From NCBI RefSeq assembly GCF_003324165.1, contig NW_025407825.1, positions 682,001 to 746,000 of the forward strand: DNA of 64,000 nt, in the 5' to 3' direction. Both the position numbers and the translations under genes were made by a program. Of this stretch, positions 52,293-61,054 are shown piece after piece. Position 1 is the first letter of the stretch. Each line of letters begins with the position of its first letter. The notes beneath the pieces are model-generated. The model worked only from the letters and a program-made list of their open reading frames with translations. It did not search any database and was not told the origin of the DNA. This DNA comes from Naegleria lovaniensis. Lineage: Eukaryota; Heterolobosea; Eutetramitea; Acrasida; Naegleriidae.

Positions 52293-55200
52293 TTATGACA
52301 ATTGAACACCAAGTGTCAGATGTAAAGTTGCATTGAGATTTGGTTGCTGCTGGGAGAAATGAGGATTCCCAACAAGATGTAACATATTTGTCAGTAAATA
52401 TTCCCATTCGTGTTGGGTATCAAATAAAATCCAATCGTTGTCTTGATCAAGATAATACCATTTCATGCAAGTGGGAGAATTTGAAAGTATGACTTGTGGC
52501 ATTTCGCTCAATGTAAATAAACTTGAGTAATGTGCAATTTGTTGAAGTGAAAACTTCCTCGAATATGTTTCTGATTCTGTGGTGTTGTTAAAAAATACCT
52601 TAATCAACATGTTCACTTGAATGTCATGACTGAGAATGCTCTCTATAAAAGTTGAGCTGATATCATTTTCTTTGATCATGCTCTTTTCAATAGGAAGGTG
52701 TGTTTGAATTGATGGATGCACATCCACGAACGAGGAAGGTTCTTGCAAGGATGATATTTCCTTTTCGCATTCTTTTGCATATTGTTGAACCTTCTCTAGC
52801 CACGTTTGAAGAGGCCTCTGTAAAAATCCACTCTCAATAACTTTACAAATTACTTCCCAGTTCATTCCACAATCTAATGCAACTGCACCAATAATTGCTT
52901 CAACCATATCGCTCACAATTTTGCCTTTCAATTTTTTGAAAGGAATGTAGAGAAGAGAGGCTAGTCCTGATGAATCTGCAATCTCTTCAAGAGAAGTGTT
53001 TTTCACAAATTGTGACTTGAAATCTGTCATTTCACTTTCGTTAAAATTAAAGTTTTCATAGAGTGTGCGGACAATGTATAAATCCAAGACAGCGTCTCCC
53101 ACAAACTCGAGTGTATCATTATTGGCATTGCCTCCCATGTTAGCTGAAGGGTGTAACAGGGACAAATAAGCATACAGAGGCTCTTTAAATTGGTACGAGA
53201 GCTTTTGTTGCAAGATATTCACTCGATCTTTCATGTCACCAACAAAGGTCTCAATTTTTTTCTTCAATTCTGCAGGGTTGTGCGAGAATAAAAAGCCGTC
53301 CCATGTAAAGCAGTCTCGTTCAATAATGCCCACATCCTTTAGGAATGTCACACCATATTGCATATCATTTTCACTAAGCGCTCCTGTTAAGCTTTCCATC
53401 ATGTTGGCTAAAAGTTTTTTACAACGCATGGCAGCGATTTGTTTTGATTTGGTGTAAGAAAATCCTGCAGCTTTGTGGTGATAATATTGTGTCTCAATGT
53501 AAAATTGTTGTAACCCAAATTTCTTGGCAACTATTTTAAGGTAGGCGTTGCTGACTTTGCCTTGGCGTTCATCATTGTAAAATTTCATTGCTTCGAATGG
53601 ATATTTGAGAACAATGTCCATTGTAGCAGCAAATTTAAGGATGCTGTCCCCCATGAATTCCAATCTTTCATAGTTAAAGTCCAAATTTTGGGACGATCTA
53701 TGAGTGATTGCTTTTCGTATTATGTCACTATCAACAGAGGCAGGAAGTTTGATAACTTCTCTCAAATCCTCAACAATGAGCAGCTGTTCTAACAGAGATA
53801 AAAAGCTTAATTCGTTACTGGTAGCGAAAACCAACCTGGAAAGATCATAATACTCAATGGAAAAGCATGTACTTCTGCAGAGCTCAGGTATTAGGCAAAC
53901 AGTATTGGTTCCTTTTCGCTCGGCTGAACATGTTAGTAATGGCTGTGAACAATCTGTCACAACCACTTTGTACTTTTGTTCACAATATTGTTTAAAGGTT
54001 TCTGATTTCTTTGTGTTGTTGAAACTTGAGAGAGGATTTCTACTTGAATCAACTCCTAGTATAAAGTAAGGGGATTTGTTATAGGTAGTGATGACGATCT
54101 TATCTGTTGGGATCGATTGGCCATTCTTCCAAATATCCAAAATTGAGGGTTCAGCCTGTGATATATCTTGAACATTTGTATGATCCTTACTGAAATCCGA
54201 CATAAATTGTCTCATAAAGTTCCAATCAATCCAACTATGATAATTAGATGATTCCGACGCTATCGTAGGAGTAATTAGATAAAATCTACCATCCTCTGTG
54301 TTGTACTTGTCACCCGACTTGAGTTTGCACAATATTTTGAAAAATAGCATGTGAAATCGTTGAAGAAGGAAAAACTCTTCTTCACTACATGTAAAAAAGC
54401 TCTTTGGATTGACGTTCAATTCTCCATAAACATTCTTAATTTTCATGGACCTTATGGGCTTCATTGGATGATAGGTTAAAATACCAAATGAAACGTTTGA
54501 AAAACTATTCAAGCACCCAGTCAGGTGGCTGAAGAACAATGTCACTCCCTCCGTTTGAAGTTTATGTGCTTGAGAATTTTCATTTCTTATGCAAGAGGGA
54601 ACATAGAAAGGCTCCATTTCTTCTTCATCACTTGAGAAAGTATCATCATCGGTTGCATTGTTTCCGTCGTCCTTATCATTTTCTTCATCATTGTCAACAA
54701 GTGGTATGGGGTTTGATGTGAGTATTTCTCGAAATTGTTCAACGGTGCAATAATCTAATGGTTCATCGAGGGTCTTTTCCAAATTTCTAATGACATTGTT
54801 ATGTTCAAAGTTTCCTTCTTCTGAAAATATAATGTAATGAGAATTTTGGAAACGAGCACGACCTTTAGATTGAAGATGCTCTTTGGTGGTGTTACATAAA
54901 TCGTATTGTATCACAAGGGAACATTTGGAAACATTAATACCCTCTTCACCTGTTTTTGTAGCAACCAACAGCTTGACTTTTCTTCTCGAAAAATCTTTCA
55001 CAACATCCTGTTGATTTTTCCTACTCATATTACTGACACCAACAAGTTCAGTGCAGTTGAGAGAATCGAATTCTGTGAAACATCTCAGAATTTTGGTAAG
55101 TGTTTTTACATGCACAATCTTTTCCACAAAGATGATACATTTTGCATTCTTCTCTCCAACAGTGTTCTTGTAAACATGCAACAGCTCAAAAAGGCGTTTA

Positions 55201-56261
55201 ACTTTCGAAGATAGGAAAGGTGAGGTTCTAATTTGTTCTATAGTTTCAAATCTAAACGATGAATCTCTTAGATTTTCTAAGCTACACTGTTTCTGCTCGA
55301 AAAGTCGATACCAATCTACAATTTCATCTTTACCGTATAAGTACTGGAAGGAAAACAATAGTCCTATTTCTCCCAAACAAGTGTACTCTTCTTCAATAAT
55401 GCTTTCATAGCTCATTAATGCACTATAGGATACACAAAATTGCTTCATAATTTGAATAGTTTCAATATTTTCACTTTTCTTGTAAGTGATAATGTGTTGA
55501 AATGGGTTTGTACTGTGAGCAAGCATCTCTTCCATGTGCTGTCTTGGGGCAATAACACACGAGTCGAGGTAAAATTCTAACTTGGTCTTTTTCAAATTTT
55601 GAGCATGTATGTCAACAACATTCTTATGGAGGGAATGAGAGGTTGGAGTGGCCGTCAAACCCAAAATCCTGGGCAGAGTAACAGACGTCACAATTTCTTC
55701 TTGCATAAACAAGAATTGTTCGTGCATCTCTGCATTCTCAATTCTGTTTTTGCGGGAATGGTAATATTTTCTCATGATCACTGTGTAGGGATGTTCTCCA
55801 ACAGCATGATGAGCTTCATCGAATACAAGTAGTTTGATATCGTTCATCGAAATGGTATCTGTATCAAGAGCATTTAGAAGAGATTGTGCCGTGCATACTA
55901 AGACATTCCATGTTTTTCCATTATCAATCACGAAATCTTTTTTCACCTTTACACGCGAACACTTTCGAGCAGAAAAGAACTCTGTCAAAGACTCTTGTTG
56001 CTGTTTCTTGAGGGCATTTGTTGGAACTATGAAAAATGTTTTTTGTGGGTCCAAGCGCTCAGCTGACGATGAGTGCTTGCTTGAAGAACTTCCACAAGCA
56101 CAAAGATCACTTTGAGCACAAAAATTGGCAGAATCTTGATGATAAAGTTGGTCAATGACGAGAGCAGCAATCAACGTCTTTCCACTTCCTGTTGGACAAA
56201 TACAGACGATATTTCTCTTGACGGCCTCGTTGGCCAATTCTATTTGATAATTCCGAGGCTT
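52293..56261 (-). CDS. Dicer ribonuclease with C-terminal PB1-like domain
   Basis: Single exon, 1322 residues from the first ATG at 56261 (RNYQIELANEA right after it is the RIG-I/Dicer Q-motif). Helicase: CPTGSGKT near 25, VFDEAHHAV near 150, LGLTATPT near 203, and the second lobe through QSKGRARFQ near 470. Platform and PAZ: FFLLQRFHMLFFKI near 625, IVITTYNKSPYFILGVD and KYKVVVTDCSQPLL near 720-778. RNase IIIa: YERLEFMGDSILKF near 867 and ANMMESLTGA near 951. RNase IIIb: NDTLEFVGDAVL near 1048 and SDMVEAIIGA near 1115. The last 110 residues contain LIKVFF, RKFSL and YYLDQDNDWILFDTQHEWEY, a PB1-like pattern, and no double-stranded-RNA-binding domain is seen. Dicer cuts long dsRNA into small RNAs for Argonaute. 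Confidence 0.95.
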   Translation of the reverse strand, partial: KPRNYQIELANEAVKRNIVCICPTGSGKTLIAALVIDQLYHQDSANFCAQSDLCACGSSSSKHSSSAERLDPQKTFFIVPTNALKKQQQESLTEFFSARKCSRVKVKKDFVIDNGKTWNVLVCTAQSLLNALDTDTISMNDIKLLVFDEAHHAVGEHPYTVIMRKYYHSRKNRIENAEMHEQFLFMQEEIVTSVTLPRILGLTATPTSHSLHKNVVDIHAQNLKKTKLEFYLDSCVIAPRQHMEEMLAHSTNPFQHIITYKKSENIETIQIMKQFCVSYSALMSYESIIEEEYTCLGEIGLLFSFQYLYGKDEIVDWYRLFEQKQCSLENLRDSSFRFETIEQIRTSPFLSSKVKRLFELLHVYKNTVGEKNAKCIIFVEKIVHVKTLTKILRCFTEFDSLNCTELVGVSNMSRKNQQDVVKDFSRRKVKLLVATKTGEEGINVSKCSLVIQYDLCNTTKEHLQSKGRARFQNSHYIIFSEEGNFEHNNVIRNLEKTLDEPLDYCTVEQFREILTSNPIPLVDNDEENDKDDGNNATDDDTFSSDEEEMEPFYVPSCIRNENSQAHKLQTEGVTLFFSHLTGCLNSFSNVSFGILTYHPMKPIRSMKIKNVYGELNVNPKSFFTCSEEEFFLLQRFHMLFFKILCKLKSGDKYNTEDGRFYLITPTIASESSNYHSWIDWNFMRQFMSDFSKDHTNVQDISQAEPSILDIWKNGQSIPTDKIVITTYNKSPYFILGVDSSRNPLSSFNNTKKSETFKQYCEQKYKVVVTDCSQPLLTCSAERKGTNTVCLIPELCRSTCFSIEYYDLSRLVFATSNELSFLSLLEQLLIVEDLREVIKLPASVDSDIIRKAITHRSSQNLDFNYERLEFMGDSILKFAATMDIVLKYPFEAMKFYNDERQGKVSNAYLKIVAKKFGLQQFYIETQYYHHKAAGFSYTKSKQIAAMRCKKLLANMMESLTGALSENDMQYGVTFLKDVGIIERDCFTWDGFLFSHNPAELKKKIETFVGDMKDRVNILQQKLSYQFKEPLYAYLSLLHPSANMGGNANNDTLEFVGDAVLDLYIVRTLYENFNFNESEMTDFKSQFVKNTSLEEIADSSGLASLLYIPFKKLKGKIVSDMVEAIIGAVALDCGMNWEVICKVIESGFLQRPLQTWLEKVQQYAKECEKEISSLQEPSSFVDVHPSIQTHLPIEKSMIKENDISSTFIESILSHDIQVNMLIKVFFNNTTESETYSRKFSLQQIAHYSSLFTLSEMPQVILSNSPTCMKWYYLDQDNDWILFDTQHEWEYLLTNMLHLVGNPHFSQQQPNLNATLHLTLGVQLS

Positions 56262-56552
56262 CATGAGTGCACAGTGAAACAGGAGACGTTTTTTGTTTTT
56301 TACAAGCCTTTTCAAAATTTGTGTTGGTTGAAAGTTTAAACTCGACTGTCGGGAGTGCGTTGGGAATTCTCAAGTAATTTACACGAGTACAACAATTGTA
56401 AAGAACAGGATATTCATGGAATTGTTTTTTGTAGATTGTGTGTATTTCCGATGAAGGGTCCTCTCTTCAACACTAGTCCAAGCACTCTGTTCAAATAATT
56501 GATTTGGCAATTTTTTGTTGGAATGTTCTTTTTGAAAAGCCTTTATTAAAAA

Positions 56553-57400
56553 ATGCAAAAAGAAGGATTGCCACAAGCAAAACCCACAACTGTTTTGGAA
56601 CCACTTGATTTAATCCGATTATCGCTTGATGAACAAGTGTACATTAAATTGAAAGGAGATCGTGAATTGAGAGGAGTTTTACATGTATGTGTGAATGGTG
56701 AGATATGATGATGATAATAATAATTTAAATATTATTTCGGATATTCAATCAAACGAAAATTATGAATCTATAATTTTAACAAATAATATTTTCGTTTATC
56801 GGAATGGCTTCAATGATGACGAAATTATTTCTGAATTTATTATGAACGGATATTTACATTGAACCTGTATCTCGGACGAATTTGGAACGAACCCATGTCA
56901 TTTTCGGAAACGTAAATTACCACGCGCCTACATACTACAACTCATGATGTCCAATGATGGCTTGGAATTTTCTTTGACATGCTGACAACAACTTCGAAAC
57001 AAACATAGGCATATGACCAACATTTAAACATGGTTCTTGGAAACGTGGAAGAAACTATTCATGAAATTGAAGTGAGTAAGGAAACTGAAGAACAACACAT
57101 CAAGGTAAGTAGAGCTCATCATTATGTGGAAATGGTTTGTTGCCAGCGATGGCCATACAATTGATTTCAACAATCAAATGTTCGTGTTTTGAACAATTCT
57201 AAAATTGTAAATCATGAAATTGTCGTTTGTGTCCATGATCAAAACCAAACCAATTGACAAATGGATCAATTACTCACACATCTAATCTTTTAAATACTAC
57301 ATCAAAATCCAAACAGACTACCAAAAGGAAAATAGGAATGCTGTTTGTTCGTGGAGATGGAGTGATTCTCGTTGTTAACTCTCAACTTCGGTCTCTATAA
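56553..57400 (+). CDS. LSM3: LSm3, U6/mRNA-decay Sm-like protein
   Basis: Three exons (56553-56684, 57009-57104, 57317-57400) with introns of 324 and 212 bases give 103 residues, the normal LSm3 length. [17 protein letters not shown] (Sm1), [16 protein letters not shown] (across intron 1) and [12 protein letters not shown] (Sm2) are nearly invariant LSm3 signatures. LSm3 is part of the LSm2-8 ring on U6 snRNA and the LSm1-7 ring in mRNA decapping. The gene has its start 291 bases from Dicer, divergent. Both introns are longer than most in this window. Confidence 0.97.
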
Positions 57401-57825
57401 GGCAATAACTCGTTTCTAAATGAAAGAAACGACCCTTGACACTAAATCAATGTTCTTTCTCAACATATTCTCTTCCTTATTTCAGTCTGATGGTGTTTTT
57501 TAACAAAGTTTGTGTCAGGCCTCAAAGTCGCCAAAATGCACCATATAAAAAAACTGACACCTGACATGATTGCAAAAAATTAAAAAAATTTAACGCTTCT
57601 TCATCACTCACTTGTCATCAACAAGTTTATTCCAACAATTTGTTGGTGATACAATTTCAAAAACATTGAGTTTGAAAACATTCATCATCAACGAACACAA
57701 TTGACACTCTAAATATTTGTTTAAATTGTTGCTGTTGATCCGGCAAGTAAACACCGAGATTGTGAGACCATCAAGAAAATCATCCATTCACGAGTTGTTT
57801 ATAATCACATAACCATCCTTGTAGT
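57401..57825. other. intergenic spacer
   Basis: Between LSm3 and the RhoGAP gene, same strand. It contains a TATAAAA-like run at about 57544 and AT-rich tracts. No gene recognised. Confidence 0.45.
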
Positions 57826-60436
57826 ATGGTGTTCGAAGGCCTTTTTGGAAGTAAGTATTGAAAAACGTTACGTGGTTGTTTTTAGATTCAGAAATGACGG
57901 CATCGTAATCAAATCGTAAAATACCATTTTGACATCAACCTCATGATGACTCTTCCCACGAAATCGCTTGAATCAAACATGAATACGTATTCATTATTCA
58001 TTGGAAAACCATCCTTGTCGTATGAAACACCATACGTTTCACATCTTCGTTGGAATGAAACTCATCATCGTCTGTTTTCATCTTCTGTGCTCTTTGTTCC
58101 ATGTTCCTCGTCTTCTTCATCATCACGACGTTGAACCAACCAATAACAACAACTTCATCCTCACTTCTTGGATATCCTTTGACTCTTTTCAATAACGATT
58201 TATTAACAACAAATTATCACCCTCTTTCTCTTACATCAACCACAAACGAACGACCATGATTCGACTTCTAACACTCTTCTCTCAACCGCAACTCACATCC
58301 TACTTTATATCCATCCAATTTGCACGTGAATGTCTTCTTCATGAACCGTTTGAATTAATCAACAACAACAACAAACAAACGACTACAGAAAAGAAAAAGG
58401 TCTTTGGTTTACCCCTCGACCAAGCCATCAAGGCTTCACCCATTTTCAACGGACTTCCATTCCCTCTCACGAAATGTGTCGATGCCGTTGAACGTTTTGC
58501 TCTCCACGAAGAGGGTATCTATCGAAGAGCTGGAGCCAAGAACGCTATTGAGGCTCTCGTTAAATTGTTTGACTCGGGCAAAGATCCAGAATTACAAAAT
58601 GAAGATCCCTACACGATTTGTTGTGTCGTGAAGGAGTACTTGAAAAAGCTTCCTGATCCTCTCACGACCTATGAGTTATATAATTCATTCATGGAATTGG
58701 GAAGAACGAGAAAGAATAAGACTCGTGAAGAGTCGGCCGAGATTATGAGAGCCTTGATTGAAAAGCTTCCCGACAACTCTCGTTATGTTCTTTATTTTGT
58801 GGTTAAGCATTTGCATGCTGTGGCTCAACATCATGACGAAAACAAGATGAGTATTACCAACTTGTCCATTGTGTTTGGTCCTACTCTATTCAGATCCACC
58901 AATACAAGTCCTACTGTGATGCTGGGAGATGTCTCTCACCAAGGTTACTGTGTGGATTTATTGATTCGAGAAGCCGACACAATCTTTAACTCAATTATTG
59001 TGAATAATAAGCAAGTGGCTGTGCTGGATGATCCATTGAGTGTGTCACCAGCTTCCAATGCTGTCTCTCCTACTTTTGAGCAATCAAAACGTGAGGAGGA
59101 TAATGCCATGAACGGTGGAGCTGCAACTACAGCCAATGCCTCAAATAGACATTCCAAGAGATTTTTCTCAATTGGTGGTCATCAAGCTCAAGACAAGAGA
59201 AAAGGACTCTCCTTGATAGAATTAAAGCTCTCTGATCAAGAGTCACCAGTACAAGCTGGAAGAGGATTATTCAGACCAGAAAGCACTCGAATTATATTTA
59301 CTGAGGACAAATCCAAGCAAGTGACATACACAACCGATGACATCACTCAAATTGTGAAGAGTATTATCGGAGAAAATTTGGAAGAGTCCGCCCATCGATC
59401 GTTTAAGAGATCGCTCAGTGATGGTAGTTCCATGTTGAGAGCTCCAAAGAAATCGGCATGGAAGAGCGAGACACCTGAAGATATTCAATCATTGAGTCCC
59501 ACTTCTGGTCGAAATAGAAGATCATCTGCTGTCGAGGAATACACAAAGGATTTGGATCATGCATCCGATATTACAACTGGCTCTAAGCTTGCAGACTTGA
59601 CCAACGATCCAAACAATAGCGCTCTCCAAAAACAAGAAAACGCCTGCTTGAAAAATAATCTAACAGAAGAAACTAAAAAGCAACTGGAAAGCGTTCCTGT
59701 AGATATTGTGAACAAACCACTTGAAAGTTTGAATAAGAGAATTGAGATAAGACGAAATGCCTCACGTGACATTTACAATGGCATAGATTTGACGAAAATT
59801 GATGAGAAATGGAACTCACAACAGCTCTATCTTGAAAAATCAATCATACGAGAGGAAATCAAGCACTTTGAAGAGTGTTACTTTAAGACTAACCCTTCGG
59901 CAAGCAAACTACCAAAAGAGGTCAAGGAACTGATCAGGCCGCTGTTTGAAAGATATAATCAAGCAAAAGACATTTACGAAATTTTTGTTTCGAATCGACA
60001 CGCCTATTCGTCACAAATGAGCACCGAATCTCCGCTGCATCAAGTTGTCATTTATCGATCGAACAATAACTTATCCATGAATACCAACCAAAATCGACAG
60101 AGCAATCCTTACTTGGGAGGAAGGAGGTCAATTTCTTTTTCGATACGAGGAACATCCACTCAAATCAAATCACCAGAATTCAAACAATTATTGCTTAAAA
60201 ACAAGCATTATTGCGAGTTGAAAAAGAAAAAGAAGGAGCTTCAAACAAAACTATTAGAATATGAAAAGAAATTTGAAAAAGACCACAACAGAAAGATGAA
60301 GTATTTAAGTGATTGGGCAGACATGCAGAGTGATTATGAGGAATACATGTCAATCAAGCAAAAGATGGACAATATTGTTTCAACTATTACTTCCTCGAAC
60401 AGCAAGATATCCTCTCCGCACGCAGGTGATGAGTAG
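57826..60436 (+). CDS. RhoGAP protein with FAM13-like C-terminal motif
   Basis: Proposed model: a 25-base first exon (57826-57850, donor GTAAGT) joined to 58389-60436 across a 538-base intron, 690 residues starting MVFEGLFGKKKKVFGLPLD, with agreeing phase. The alternative is an unspliced start at 58256, which adds 44 unremarkable residues before KKKVFG. The RhoGAP domain covers about 12-200: the arginine finger in EEGIYRRAG, VVKEYLKKLPDPL, and MSITNLSIVFGPTLF. It switches off Rho/Rac GTPases that drive actin. Residues about 475-540 (EKSIIREEIKHFEECYFKTN then ELIRPLFERYNQAK) match the short conserved C-terminal motif of FAM13 proteins. A coiled coil ends the protein. Confidence 0.9.
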
Positions 60437-61054
60437 AAATGCTTATCAACCCATAATGAGGACAATGTTGACAGTTATTTGTGCTCCAACTCTCTGGAAA
60501 CAAACTCATCATTGCTTCCCCTCTTATGGCTTGAATGTAGTTATCACTCCATCATTCTCGAGTGGCATTTGTTTACGGATAAGCCACTCTCATTCTAATT
60601 GTTGCATCAAACATTCAATTGGTCCAACACATTACTCCATGTGTAGTTTTGAATTACTCTCTCTTTTGAAATCCTTCTCCTCCTTACTTGTCCCATTTTT
60701 CTCACAATTTACACCTCTCTTCCAGTTTTCTCTCAAACAACAACAATAAATTATCAAAAACTTCATGATTTTCATCTCTTCGTTGGACTTGTTCATGCCT
60801 TAGCACTTGACATACTTTTGTTGTTGTTGAAACCTTGTGATATCCAAACTTTTTTAATAACGGCAACAAAATTAGAAAATTTACAGAAAAAATTTACAAT
60901 TTCATTGGCAGCACTATCGATTTTCTTTTGCAAATAAATAATACTGAGCGGATTCATTGTTTCATCATCAGATCATCAGTAGAGGGAGTTTTGTTGTAGT
61001 ATTAATTACATTGAAATAATATTTCGGATACAAGCAATCGGACATCATTATGGA
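60437..61054. other. intergenic spacer
   Basis: 618 bases between the RhoGAP gene and the cyclase gene, C/T-rich in the first third and AT-rich later. No supported gene, RNA or repeat. Confidence 0.45.

Noticed and set aside
56152-56373. Minus-strand ORF overlapping the start of Dicer in another frame
   Set aside because: Dicer's Q-motif and Walker A start right after the ATG at 56261 in its own frame; no splice join is needed.
56685-57008. Possible C/D-box snoRNA in the first LSm3 intron (ATGATGAC, CTGA)
   Set aside because: Box spacing is wrong and no terminal stem pairs; the boxes are expected by chance in such a sequence.
57943-58195. Several small frames before the RhoGAP ORF
   Set aside because: They fall in the proposed first intron or leader, and overlap each other without any domain signal.
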